Shown piece after piece: positions 9,218 to 17,966 of a stretch of 64,000 bases of DNA (position 1 is its first letter; every line of letters starts with the position of its first letter). Source of the DNA: Streptomyces alfalfae (GTDB taxonomy: Bacteria > Actinomycetota > Actinomycetes > Streptomycetales > Streptomycetaceae). Both the position numbers and the translations under genes were made by a program. The notes under the pieces were generated by a model that saw only the letters and a program-made list of their open reading frames with translations, was not told where the DNA came from and searched no databases. The stretch covers positions 62,001-126,000 of the forward strand of contig NZ_QEXM01000003.1 of NCBI RefSeq assembly GCF_004127445.1, given 5' to 3'.

Positions 9218-11297
9218 GGCGATCCTCGGACTCGCGCGCGCCCACGGCGTCGCGACCGAGTACACCACCGACCGGGGCCGGCGCGTCGCCGTCCCTGCCG
9301 ACACCCTCGTCGCCGTCCTCGGCGCCTGCGGGGTCGACGCCACCACCCCCGCCGCGGCCCGTGAGGCCCTGGACCGCCACCGCGCGGAGCAGGCCGCACG
9401 GCTGCTGCCACCCTGTGTCGTCACGCGCGCCGGAGAGGGCGTGACGCTGCCCCGGAGCAGCGTGGGCGAGGTGGCGGTGGAGGGCGGCGGGACCCTGCCG
9501 GCGGACGCTCCGCTGCCGCCCGGCCACCACACCCTGCGGGTGCGTGCGGGCGAGCGCGAGGCACGGGCCCCACTGCTCGCCGTGCCCGACCGGCTCGCGG
9601 TGCCCGACCGCCGTGCCTGGGGCTTGATCGTCCAGCTCTACTCCGTGCTCTCCCGCCGCTCCTGGGGCATGGGCGACCTGGCGGACCTCGCCGAGCTCGC
9701 CACCTGGTCGGGGCGGGACCTCGGGGCCGGTTTCGTCCAGCTCGGCCCGCTGCACGCCGTGCCGCCGGGGCCGCTGCCGGACCCCTCCCCGTACCGTCCG
9801 AGTTCGCGCCGCTTCCCCGATCCGATGCACGTACGGGTGGAGGCGGTGCCGGAGTACGCGTACCTGGACCGGGCGGGGCGCGACGCCGCGCACGCGCTGG
9901 TCGACCAGGCCCGCGCCGTCAACGCCCGGGTGCTCGACGGCAGTTCGCTCATCGACCGGGAGACGGTCCGCTCCCTCAAGCACCGGGCGCTGCGCGCCGT
10001 GCACGCGGTGCCGCTCTCCCCCGGCCGCGCGGCGGCCTTCGCCGCGTTCACGGCACGCGAGGGCCAGGGGCTCACCGACTTCGCCACCTGGTGCGCGCTG
10101 GCCGATGAGCACGGCGCTGACTGGCGGTGCTGGCCCGTGGAGCTGCGCGACCCGCGCTCCCCCGCCGTGGCGCGGGCCCGCGACGACCTCGCGGAGAGCG
10201 TCGCGTTCCACCGCTGGCTGGCCTGGATCACCGACGAGCAGCTCGCCGCCGCGCAACGGGCGGCGAAGGACGCGGGCATGGCGATCGGCCTCGTGCACGA
10301 CCTGGCCGTCGGGGTGGCGCCGGACGGCGCCGACGCCTGGGCGCTCCAGCACTGCCTGGCCGCCGGGATGAGCGTCGGCGCGCCACCGGACGACTTCAAC
10401 CCGCTGGGCCAGGACTGGGGCCAGCCGCCCTGGCGCCCGGACGCGCTCGCCGCCGCGGGCTATCTGCCCTTCGCGGAGCTGCTGCGCTCCAACCTGCGGC
10501 ACGCGGGAGCACTCCGCGTCGACCACGTGATGGGGCTGTTCCGGCTGTGGTGGGTGCCCGAGGGACGCCCGCCGTCGGAGGGCACGTACGTACGGTATGA
10601 CGCCCACGCCATGCTGGGAGCGCTCACCCTGGAGGCCCACCGGGCGGGTGCGAGCGTCATCGGCGAGGACCTCGGCACGGTGGAGAAGGGCGTGCGCGAG
10701 GAGCTCGCCGGGCGCGGCATCCTCGGCACCTCCGTGCAGCGCTTCGAGTACGTGGGCGGCAGCGAGGGCCGGCACGGGCCGCTGCCGCCCGACCAGTGGC
10801 GCGCGAACTGCCTGGCCACGCTCACCACCCATGACCTGCCGACCACCGCGGCCTGGCTCAGCGGGGAGCACGTCGAACTGCGCGAGCGGCTCGGCCTGCT
10901 GACCCGCCCCGCCGAGGCGGAGAAGGCGGAGGCCGCGAGCGAGCGCGACGGCTGGCTCGCCGAGCTGACCCGGCTCGGCCTGCTGCCGTCACCGGACGGC
11001 GAGGTGGCCGCCCTGCACCGCTTCCTGCCGCTCACCCCGGCCCTGCTGCTCGGGGTCTGGTTGCCGGACGCGACGGGCGACCGCCGTCCGCAGAACCTGC
11101 CGGGCACCTCCACGGTGCACCCCAACTGGCGCCTGCCGGTGTCCGACGCGGAGGGCCGCCCCGTACCCCTGGAGGAACTGCCCGCGTCGCCCCTCGTGCG
11201 GACGGTCGCCGGCGTGTTCGCCGATCCGGGGCCGCGCCCCGCGCCGCCGTCACCGCACCACCCCGATCCCCGATCGACGACGCCGTCGACGACCTGA
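9210..11297 (+). CDS. malQ: 4-alpha-glucanotransferase (amylomaltase, GH77)
   Basis: This 695-residue protein starts at the ATG overlapping the end of the GT-HAD gene. GH77 signatures include YSVLSRRSWGMGDLADL, QLGPLHAVPP, ALRVDHVMGLFRLWWVP (nucleophile Asp), IGEDLGTV (acid/base Glu) and TTHDLPTTAAWL. MalQ moves glucan segments between malto-oligosaccharides. In the acarbose cluster an amylomaltase (AcbQ) sits beside the transferase genes and supplies or remodels the maltose part, and the same role is likely here because it lies in the middle of the operon. The short leader before the cyclase gene holds no terminator. Confidence 0.85.
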   Translation: MTEAILGLARAHGVATEYTTDRGRRVAVPADTLVAVLGACGVDATTPAAAREALDRHRAEQAARLLPPCVVTRAGEGVTLPRSSVGEVAVEGGGTLPADAPLPPGHHTLRVRAGEREARAPLLAVPDRLAVPDRRAWGLIVQLYSVLSRRSWGMGDLADLAELATWSGRDLGAGFVQLGPLHAVPPGPLPDPSPYRPSSRRFPDPMHVRVEAVPEYAYLDRAGRDAAHALVDQARAVNARVLDGSSLIDRETVRSLKHRALRAVHAVPLSPGRAAAFAAFTAREGQGLTDFATWCALADEHGADWRCWPVELRDPRSPAVARARDDLAESVAFHRWLAWITDEQLAAAQRAAKDAGMAIGLVHDLAVGVAPDGADAWALQHCLAAGMSVGAPPDDFNPLGQDWGQPPWRPDALAAAGYLPFAELLRSNLRHAGALRVDHVMGLFRLWWVPEGRPPSEGTYVRYDAHAMLGALTLEAHRAGASVIGEDLGTVEKGVREELAGRGILGTSVQRFEYVGGSEGRHGPLPPDQWRANCLATLTTHDLPTTAAWLSGEHVELRERLGLLTRPAEAEKAEAASERDGWLAELTRLGLLPSPDGEVAALHRFLPLTPALLLGVWLPDATGDRRPQNLPGTSTVHPNWRLPVSDAEGRPVPLEELPASPLVRTVAGVFADPGPRPAPPSPHHPDPRSTTPSTT

Positions 11298-11323
11298 AGA
11301 CCGAACGAAGACCGAGGAGAGAG

Positions 11324-12559
11324 ATGGCAGGCCAGGTTCTTGCCGAGGCCGCGGGTGTCCGTGAGGACGCCGGGGGCTTCGACCTGCACGCACCGGACGG
11401 CACCGGCTACCGGGTCGACGTCACCGACGGGGTCTTCTCCCCGCACAACCCGCTGCTCGCCCACTACCTGGAGGGGCGGCGGGTGGTGGCCTTCGTCGGC
11501 CCCACCGTCGACCGCCTCTACGGACAGCAGTTGCGCGCCTACCTGGGCGCGCGCCTCGAACCGGACAGCTGGAGCGTCCACCCGATCGCGTCCGGGGAGC
11601 ACAACAAGTCACTGACCTCGGCCGAGCAGGTGTGCGCGACCGCCAAGGCCGCCGGGCTCGACCGGCACGGCGTGATGCTGGCGGTGGGCGGCGGCATCGT
11701 CGCGGACATCGTCGGCTTCGCCGCCTCCATGTACTCGCGCGGCATCCGCTACATCAAGGTCAACACCACCCTGGTCGGTCAGGTCGACGTCGGTGTCGGC
11801 GTCAAGACGGGGGTCAACGGCCTGCACACGAAGAACATGTTCGGCGCCTACCACCCGGCGCACGCCTCGCTGAACGACCCCGCGCTCCTCGCCACCCTGC
11901 CGGACCGCGAGATCCGCTGCGGTCTCGCGGAGATCGTCAAGATGGCGGTGATCCTCGACGGCGACCTGTTCCAGGCCCTCGAGCGGCACCCGGACGTCTT
12001 CCGCCGCCCCGGCCACCCGGCCGACGCCGAGCTGGAGACCTACGTCATCCGCACCTCGATGAGGCTGATGATGGAGGAGCTGTGCCCCAACCTGCGCGAG
12101 CACGAACTCGCGCGCCTGGTCGACTTCGGCCACACCTTCAGCCCCGTCATCGAGACGGCGGGCGGCCACCGGCTCGAACACGGCGAGGCCGTCGCGGTCG
12201 ACATGGCGCTGTCCGCCCACATCGCCCGGCTCCTCGGTCTCGCGGACGCGGAGACCTGCGAGCGGATCGTCGCGCTCCTGGAGCGGATCGGCCTGCCCGT
12301 CCACGACGCCGCGACCTGCACGGCCGACCAGATGACGCAGGCCCTGTGGGCCTCCTGGCAGCGCCGGGGCCGCAAGCTCCACCTGGTGGTGCCCACCGGG
12401 ATCGGCAAGGCGGGCTTCGTCGACGAACTGGAAGACGTCCCGCAGGACGTCCTGCGCGAGGCCCTGGACGCGCTCGCCACCCGCGCCGCCCGCGCCCCGC
12501 GCACCTCGCCCGCCGCGAACTCCGCCGTGGACCCCGCCGTGGACGGAGGGGCACGATGA
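11324..12559 (+). CDS. Sedoheptulose-7-phosphate cyclase, 2-epi-5-epi-valiolone synthase type
   Basis: This 411-residue enzyme of the dehydroquinate-synthase superfamily has GGGIVADIVGFAASMYSRG, TTLVGQVDVGVGVKTGVNG, KNMFGAYHPAHASLNDP and GLAEIVKMA. It also has the metal-ligand regions DFGHTFSP and LEHGEAVAVDM. The GVGVKTGVN and HASLNDP segments separate sugar-phosphate cyclases (EEVS, EVS, DDGS) from true 3-dehydroquinate synthase. These cyclise sedoheptulose 7-phosphate; EEVS gives 2-epi-5-epi-valiolone, entry to acarbose, validamycin and related C7-cyclitols. The partners here (ROK kinase, GlgC-like enzyme, glycosyltransferases) favour EEVS over the gadusol/mycosporine enzyme DDGS. AGGAGAGAG lies just before the ATG. 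The stop overlaps the cupin start (ATGA). Confidence 0.85.
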   Translation: MAGQVLAEAAGVREDAGGFDLHAPDGTGYRVDVTDGVFSPHNPLLAHYLEGRRVVAFVGPTVDRLYGQQLRAYLGARLEPDSWSVHPIASGEHNKSLTSAEQVCATAKAAGLDRHGVMLAVGGGIVADIVGFAASMYSRGIRYIKVNTTLVGQVDVGVGVKTGVNGLHTKNMFGAYHPAHASLNDPALLATLPDREIRCGLAEIVKMAVILDGDLFQALERHPDVFRRPGHPADAELETYVIRTSMRLMMEELCPNLREHELARLVDFGHTFSPVIETAGGHRLEHGEAVAVDMALSAHIARLLGLADAETCERIVALLERIGLPVHDAATCTADQMTQALWASWQRRGRKLHLVVPTGIGKAGFVDELEDVPQDVLREALDALATRAARAPRTSPAANSAVDPAVDGGAR

Positions 12560-12933
12560 CCGGCCGTGTGCCCAATCTGCGCGACCTCCTCACCGGCAAG
12601 GAGCACGACCACGGCGGGCTCGGCACGATCCTGGCGCACCGCGTCTTCACGCGCGGACCGGGCGGCCCCGGCGCCGAGTTCATTGACCTCGCCGTGCTGC
12701 CGCCCGGCACGTCCATCGGGCGCCACCGGCACGGGGCCGACCACGAGACGTACGTGATCCTCTCGGGGGAGGGCCTGATGTACCTGGACGGCGAGGAGTT
12801 CCGCGTGGGCCCCGGCGACGTCGTCGTCAACCGTCCCCACGGCGAGCACGGGCTCCTGAACGACCGCGACACCGACCTGCACCTGCTGGTCTTCGAGGAG
12901 GAACTCCGTGCCCACGGCCACCATCGCGGCTGA
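12556..12933 (+). CDS. Small cupin-domain protein
   Basis: This 125-residue single-domain cupin has the conserved two-part metal site GRHRHGADHETYVILSGEG and PGDVVVNRPHGEHGL. The start ATG 12556 overlaps the cyclase stop, and the gene overlaps the kinase behind it by 26 bp, so it is cotranslated. Small cupins in sugar or cyclitol pathways may be epimerases, isomerases or dehydratases; nothing here fixes the reaction. In EEVS pathways a C2 epimerisation step follows 7-phosphorylation. That step is carried by a different protein family in known clusters, so a cupin doing it would be new. This assignment is speculation. Confidence 0.75.
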   Translation: MTGRVPNLRDLLTGKEHDHGGLGTILAHRVFTRGPGGPGAEFIDLAVLPPGTSIGRHRHGADHETYVILSGEGLMYLDGEEFRVGPGDVVVNRPHGEHGLLNDRDTDLHLLVFEEELRAHGHHRG

Positions 12934-13945
12934 CCCCGAGCACACCGTCGTCGACGTGGGAGGCACCACGCTGCGGGTGGGCGCCTACGCGCCCGCCGAC
13001 GGGACGCTCTCCCGCGTGCGGCGGATGCCGGTCGACGGCATGGCCCGCGATCCGCACGCCCCCGTACCCGTGCTCCAGGAGCGGTTGGTGGAGCAGCTCG
13101 TGCGCGAGGTGACGCGGCACACGGCCGGGCGCGCGCCCGGTCCCGTCGGGGTCGCCTTCGCCGGGCCGATCAGCGCTGACGGCCTGGTCCTCGCGGCACC
13201 GACGGTGTGGGGCCGGCGCGGTGAGCCCCTGCCGCTCGGCGCCCTGCTCGCCGAACGGCTCGGCAGACCGGTCACCGTCGTCAACGACCTCACCGCGGCC
13301 GCCTGGCGGTACGCGGCCACGGAGCCGGAGCCCTTCTGCCTGCTGACCGTCAGCTCGGGCATCGGCAACAAGGTCTTCCGGGGCGGCGACGTCCTGCTGC
13401 ACCCCGAGGGCCACGGCGGTGAACTCGGCCACTGGGCCTGCGATCCCTCACCCGACGCGCCGCTGTGCGACTGCGGGGGCCGCGGCCACCTCGGCGCCAT
13501 CGCCTCGGGCCGGGGCGTGCTCGCCGCGGCCCGGCGCGCGGCGGCCGCCGACCCCGACGGGTTCGCCCGCTCCCGCCTCGCGGAGCTGTGCGAGGACCGC
13601 GTGGAGAACCCGGCCCTCGCCAAGGCGCTCACCGAGGGCGACCCCTTCGCCACCGGCGTGCTGCGCGCCGCCCTCGCGCACCTCGCGCGGGCGATCGGCG
13701 CCGTCTTCGCCTCGGTGGGAGTCTGCCGCTTCATCGTCGTGGGCGGCTTCGCGCTGGCCGTCGGCGAGCGCTACCGGCAGCTCCTCGTCGAGGAGCTGGA
13801 CCGGCAGGGCTGCTTCGGGCTCTCCCGGGAGCGGATCGACGCCATGGTCGCGCTCGGCGCGCCCGACGACGACCACGGGCTGATCGGCGCGGGCCGCCTC
13901 CTGGCCGCCCGCCACCCGTCGGCACAGGGGCGGGTGGCACGGTGA
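12908..13945 (+). CDS. ROK-family sugar/cyclitol kinase
   Basis: This 345-residue ROK kinase has an N-terminal phosphate-binding DVGGTTLRVGAY, then NDLTAAAW, a HGGELGHWA segment and a short cysteine cluster (LCDCGGRGHLGAIASGRG) at the usual ROK zinc site. The family mostly contains glucokinases and repressors; no helix-turn-helix precedes the kinase, so this one is an enzyme. ROK/glucokinase-like proteins phosphorylate the C7 hydroxyl of the EEVS product in acarbose and validamycin synthesis (AcbM, ValC), and the position two genes after the cyclase fits that job. Start GTG 12908 lies within the cupin gene. The stop overlaps the next start in GTGA. Confidence 0.75.
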   Translation: MPTATIAADPEHTVVDVGGTTLRVGAYAPADGTLSRVRRMPVDGMARDPHAPVPVLQERLVEQLVREVTRHTAGRAPGPVGVAFAGPISADGLVLAAPTVWGRRGEPLPLGALLAERLGRPVTVVNDLTAAAWRYAATEPEPFCLLTVSSGIGNKVFRGGDVLLHPEGHGGELGHWACDPSPDAPLCDCGGRGHLGAIASGRGVLAAARRAAAADPDGFARSRLAELCEDRVENPALAKALTEGDPFATGVLRAALAHLARAIGAVFASVGVCRFIVVGGFALAVGERYRQLLVEELDRQGCFGLSRERIDAMVALGAPDDDHGLIGAGRLLAARHPSAQGRVAR

Positions 13946-14862
13946 GGCGCGTCAACTCGCTCGTCGTCGGCAGCGGCTTCGTCGGCACGGGCATCGCCCG
14001 CCGCCTGGTGGCCTCGGGTGACGCCGTCACCCTGGTGTCGCGCGGTCGCCCCGCCGCCGCGCCGGAGGAGTACGGGGCGCGCTGGTGCGCCCTGGACGCC
14101 ACCGACGCGGAGGCCTGCGGCCGTCTGGTGTCGCGGCTGCGGCCCCGCCGGATCGTCCTGGTGCACGGCCCCTCGGACGTCACCTGGTGCGAGGCGCACC
14201 CCGAGGAGGCGGCCCGCGCGCACTCCGCGGTGGCGTCGGCCTTCGCGTCCCTCGGCGGGCGTTCGCGCATCGTCATGATCTCCACGGACAACGTCTTCGA
14301 CGGCTCTTCGCCCGGCAGCACCGAGTCCACGCCCGTCTCCCCGGCGAACGCCTACGGACGGGCCAAGCGCCGGGCCGAGGAACTGCTGCTCGCCCACGCG
14401 GCCGACGCGGTCTCGCTGCGCGTGAGCCTCGTCTACGGCCATGAGCCCGCGGACGCCGGCAAGTGGCTCAACTACTTCGCCGCCTGCGCCCACCGGCTGC
14501 GCGCGGGAGAGCCCGTCGAGGCGCCCGACGACCAGTGGACGACGCCCGTGCACGTCGACGACGTGGCCGAGGTGGTGGCCGCGCTGCTCACCAGCCTGGC
14601 CCCGCTGCCGCCCGTGCTCCATCTGGGCGGGCCCGACCGGGTCAGCCGCGCCGAGTGGGCCGGTCTGATCGCCCGCGGCCTCGGGCTCCCTGCCCACCTG
14701 GTGGTCCCGGTGCCGAAGGCCCTGAGCCGCTACGCGTCCAGGCCGCGGAACGCCTGCCTGGCCAGCGACCTCCTGGCCGCGCTGCCCGCCACGCGCGGCA
14801 TCGCGGTCCGCGGAGTGGCGGAAGGCGCCCGCGACCTGGCGGGCGCCTTCAGCTCGGCCTAG
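13942..14862 (+). CDS. RmlD-like NAD(P)-dependent sugar reductase / short-chain epimerase
   Basis: This 306-residue extended SDR has an N-terminal Rossmann motif VGSGFVGTG, a STDNVF catalytic-Thr segment and a YGRAK catalytic Tyr/Lys pair. A C-terminal part resembles dTDP-4-dehydrorhamnose reductase (RmlD). It probably reduces or epimerises a keto-sugar or keto-cyclitol; the acarbose path also needs reductase steps after the 7-phosphate stage. It is the last gene of the plus-strand operon. Its TAG stop lies in CCTAGG, and the same four bases CTAG give the stop of the convergent amylase, so the genes overlap by 4 bp without an intergenic terminator. Confidence 0.7.
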   Translation: MRRVNSLVVGSGFVGTGIARRLVASGDAVTLVSRGRPAAAPEEYGARWCALDATDAEACGRLVSRLRPRRIVLVHGPSDVTWCEAHPEEAARAHSAVASAFASLGGRSRIVMISTDNVFDGSSPGSTESTPVSPANAYGRAKRRAEELLLAHAADAVSLRVSLVYGHEPADAGKWLNYFAACAHRLRAGEPVEAPDDQWTTPVHVDDVAEVVAALLTSLAPLPPVLHLGGPDRVSRAEWAGLIARGLGLPAHLVVPVPKALSRYASRPRNACLASDLLAALPATRGIAVRGVAEGARDLAGAFSSA

Positions 14863-17800
14863 GGCTCCCGTACGCCCGCGGCGCCCAGGAGGGCGCCGTC
14901 CGCGGCGCGCTCGGTGGCGAGGAGCTGCCGGGCGCGCCGCGCGTCGTGGAGCCGGTCCCGGTCGCGCGGGTCGACGGTGAGGGCCACCTCCCCCTCCGCG
15001 AGCCCGTCCCGCCGCGCGGCCTGCGCTGCCTCGGGGCGCAGCCGCAGCCAGTGCCCCTCGTCGGAGAGGGCGCCGTCCCGGAGGGTGATGCCGCCTTCGG
15101 GCGCGTAGAGGAGCTGGCGCGAGGCCACTCCCGCTCCGCCTTCCGGCCAGGCGACGGTGTCCTCGTCGAGCCATCTGACCCGGGTCCGGCCGAGGTCCAT
15201 GCCGAGCGACCCGCCGAGCGCCGGAGTCAGATACGCCGGCTCGCCCGCGACCCGCCACACCTCGTTCCCGTACAGGTTGATGTCCAGGGCCTCGTCGTCG
15301 GGCACGTCCTTGTCGTTGCCCTTGTGGAAGGTGTGACTGAGGCTGCGGGCACCGGGCTTCAGCTTCACCTCGAAGACGAGTCCGTAGCCGTCGGTGCGCA
15401 CCGGCTGTACGGGGACGTCCCAGTCGGAGGGCTTGGCGGCCCCGTCCCAGACGTGCAGCCCCCAGCCCTCGTAGTCGCCGTCGGGGCGGTGGTAGTGCAG
15501 GACGGCCGTGGAGCCGTCCGACGGCGGATAGGCGCTCCGCGGGCGCTGTTCGCGCTGGCCGTCCTGTCCCTGCGTGATCCACACCTCGCCGGTGCGGGTG
15601 AGGTCGACGGAGCGCGCGGGCCCGTCGGTGGCGCCGTCCTTCTCGACGGTGTACGAGAGGGTCTGCGCGCCCTCGGCGAGCTTCACCCACGCGAAGGCGC
15701 CGTACGCGTCCCGCCCGGTGAAGGGGGCTTCCGCGCCGTCGGCGCCGGTCCGCAGCCGCCAGCCGTCGTAGTCGCCGCCGGGCCGCTGGTAGTGCACGAC
15801 GGCGTAGCCGCGCCGGACGGTGGGCCCGGACTCCGGCGGGGTGCGGCCCGTGCTGCTGGCGGCGAGGTCGTGCGCGGTGCGGCCCCGGCTGTCGACGACC
15901 ACCGCCTTGTAGCGCAGCTCGGCGCCCTCGGGCAGTGCGGCGTCGATCTGCTGGGTGACCTTGTAGGGGGCGTGGTCGGCGGAGCCGAGTACCCGCCAGG
16001 GGCCTTCGCCCTGCCGTGCGGCGAAGACGACCCGGTTCAGTTCGCCGCCGTCGACGTCGGCGGTGAGTTCGACCGTGCCGGTGGCGCCCTCCTTCGGCGG
16101 GGTCAGGGTGACGTGGGGCCGGGCGCCCGGACCCGGCAGCTTCTTGTCGGCCTTCAGGACCAGGGACGAGAGGGCGGGGACGGTGACGGTGATGTGCCGG
16201 TCGGCTCCGCTGCGGGCCGGGGTGTCCGTCGTGCCGTAGAGCGGGGTGTAGCGGCGGTGCGCGGCGCCGGTCGGTATCCGCGCGGTCTTCGCCTCGGAGG
16301 CGTTGTTGTGCGCCACGACGTACTCCACGCGCTGTCCGGCGTCCGTACGGGAGTAGGCGTACACGCCGGGTCCGTCGGCGGGCCCCGGGTACCGCTCGGT
16401 GAAGACGCCGTCGCGCAGCGCCGGGTGGCGTTCGGTGAGCCGGGAGAGGCGGGCGATGGCGCGGTAGAGCGGGTGCCGGGTGTCGTACGCGTCCCGCGCG
16501 TGGGTGCGGTCGGTGCCGATCTGGTCGTCGTCGCGGTAGGCCGGGGCGTCGGTGGCGAACAGCGGCTGGCGGGCGGCGTTGTCACCGCCCGAGCCGGTGA
16601 ACCCCTGCTCGTCGCCCGCGTAGACGACGGGGTTGCCGCGGCCGAAGAACATCAGCTCGTGCGCGAGGCGGTCGCGGCGCAGCAGCTCCGCGTCGCTCGC
16701 GCCGGGGTTGTCCTGGGCGATCAGCCCGCCGATGCGGCCCATGTCGTGGCTGCCGAGGAAGGTCACCTGCTCGTAGGCGTTGGCCTTGCCGGTGGTGTAG
16801 CGGTAGTCCTGGGCGTAGAGGCGCGACAGGTCGCGGGGCGGGCCCTCGCGTGAGGCGGAGTTGCGGGCGATGGCCTGGAAGGGGAAGTCGAGGGTGGAGT
16901 CGAGGCCGCCCCGCGTGACGTAGGGGGCGGTGATGGCGGGGTCGGCGGAGAACGCCTCGGCGAAGATGAGGAAGTCCTTCTTGCCCCGGGTGGCCGCGTA
17001 GTCGTCGAGTGCGCGGGCCCACTGGGTCCAGAACTCCATGTTGACGTTCTTGGCGGTGTCGACGCGGAAGCCGTCGATGCCGAAGTCGTGCACCCAGCGC
17101 TCGTACACGCGCTTCATGCCGTCGACCACCTCGGGCCGTTCGGTCCACAGGTCGTCGTTGCCCATGAAGTCGCCGTTGAGGCCGCTCTCGCCGGCGAAGG
17201 TGGAGTCGCCGCGGTTGTGGTACATGGTGGGGTCGTTGAGCCAGGCCGGGGTCTTGGCGTGCCGGTCGGCGTCCGCGATCCGCGGGGTGTAGGGGAAGCC
17301 ACCGTCGTCGACGGGGCGCATGCCCGCGCTGTCGTCGAAGGGGCGGCCCTCGGTGTCCAGGTAGGGGTGTGACCCCTTCGACCGGTAGCCGGACTCCTTC
17401 TCCGCGGGGTGGATGACGTCCGCGGTGTGGTTGGTCACGACGTCGAAGAAGACCTTCATGCCCTTGGCGTGCGCCCTGTCGACCAGGGCGGACAGATCCT
17501 CGTCGGTGCCGAAGTGCGGGTCGACGCGGGTGAAGTCGGTGATGGCGTAGCCGTGGTAGTTGGCGACGGGGCGTCCGTCGCGCTCTTGTACGGGCAGGTT
17601 CTCGAAGACGGGGGTCAACCAGATCGCGGTGGTGCCGAGGCCCTTGATGTAGTCGAGCTTCTTGGTGATGCCCTTGAGGTCGCCGCCGTTGAAGAAGGCC
17701 GGGTCGCTCGGGTCGTGGCCGGTGGTCTCGCGGCCTCCGGTGAGCCCGCCCTTGTCGTTGCGGCGGTCGCCGTTGGCGAAGCGGTCGGGCATCGCCAGGT

Positions 17801-17966
17801 AGAACTGCTCGCGGGTCAGGTCGTGCCGGGCGGGCTGCGCGGCGAGCACGGCGTCGGAGGGCGGCGGGGCGGGTGCGGCCGCCGCCGGCTGGTGGGCGGG
17901 CGGCAGGAGGGCGGCCAGGGGCGCGAGGGCCAGCAGGGCGGCCGATCTCAAACGGACGCGGGTCAT
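14859..17966 (-). CDS. Secreted GH13 alpha-amylase with tandem CBM41-like domains, probably C-terminally truncated
   Basis: This 1035-residue exported protein starts MTRVRLRSAALLALAPLAAL, a signal peptide. The catalytic GH13 barrel spans about residues 60-520: DVVTNHT, GIDGFRVDTAKNV (nucleophile), FLIFAEAFS (acid/base) and FLGSHDMGRI. Two pullulanase-type starch-binding repeats follow, VVHYQRPGGDYDGW and VLHYHRPDGDYEGW (CBM41-like). The last ~110 residues (LDEDTVAWPEGG, then LLYAPEGGITL) look like the N-terminal part of a pullulanase module. Streptomyces have amylase-pullulanases of roughly 1800 residues in this order; here the pullulanase barrel is missing and the frame stops at the junction with the cyclitol operon. 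The stop shares CTAG with the convergent reductase. Amylase activity is probably intact; debranching activity should be lost. Confidence 0.8.
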   Translation of the reverse strand: MTRVRLRSAALLALAPLAALLPPAHQPAAAAPAPPPSDAVLAAQPARHDLTREQFYLAMPDRFANGDRRNDKGGLTGGRETTGHDPSDPAFFNGGDLKGITKKLDYIKGLGTTAIWLTPVFENLPVQERDGRPVANYHGYAITDFTRVDPHFGTDEDLSALVDRAHAKGMKVFFDVVTNHTADVIHPAEKESGYRSKGSHPYLDTEGRPFDDSAGMRPVDDGGFPYTPRIADADRHAKTPAWLNDPTMYHNRGDSTFAGESGLNGDFMGNDDLWTERPEVVDGMKRVYERWVHDFGIDGFRVDTAKNVNMEFWTQWARALDDYAATRGKKDFLIFAEAFSADPAITAPYVTRGGLDSTLDFPFQAIARNSASREGPPRDLSRLYAQDYRYTTGKANAYEQVTFLGSHDMGRIGGLIAQDNPGASDAELLRRDRLAHELMFFGRGNPVVYAGDEQGFTGSGGDNAARQPLFATDAPAYRDDDQIGTDRTHARDAYDTRHPLYRAIARLSRLTERHPALRDGVFTERYPGPADGPGVYAYSRTDAGQRVEYVVAHNNASEAKTARIPTGAAHRRYTPLYGTTDTPARSGADRHITVTVPALSSLVLKADKKLPGPGARPHVTLTPPKEGATGTVELTADVDGGELNRVVFAARQGEGPWRVLGSADHAPYKVTQQIDAALPEGAELRYKAVVVDSRGRTAHDLAASSTGRTPPESGPTVRRGYAVVHYQRPGGDYDGWRLRTGADGAEAPFTGRDAYGAFAWVKLAEGAQTLSYTVEKDGATDGPARSVDLTRTGEVWITQGQDGQREQRPRSAYPPSDGSTAVLHYHRPDGDYEGWGLHVWDGAAKPSDWDVPVQPVRTDGYGLVFEVKLKPGARSLSHTFHKGNDKDVPDDEALDINLYGNEVWRVAGEPAYLTPALGGSLGMDLGRTRVRWLDEDTVAWPEGGAGVASRQLLYAPEGGITLRDGALSDEGHWLRLRPEAAQAARRDGLAEGEVALTVDPRDRDRLHDARRARQLLATERAADGALLGAAGVREP

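Noticed and set aside
11324..12559. 3-dehydroquinate synthase of the shikimate pathway
   Set aside because: The GVGVKTGVN and HASLNDP segments and the pathway context are those of sugar-phosphate cyclases; no shikimate gene is nearby.
13771..15690. 639-codon minus-strand frame running through the amylase end and the SDR gene
   Set aside because: It is antisense to the SDR and out of frame with the amylase; the translation has no recognisable domain and ends in Arg/Pro-rich strings.
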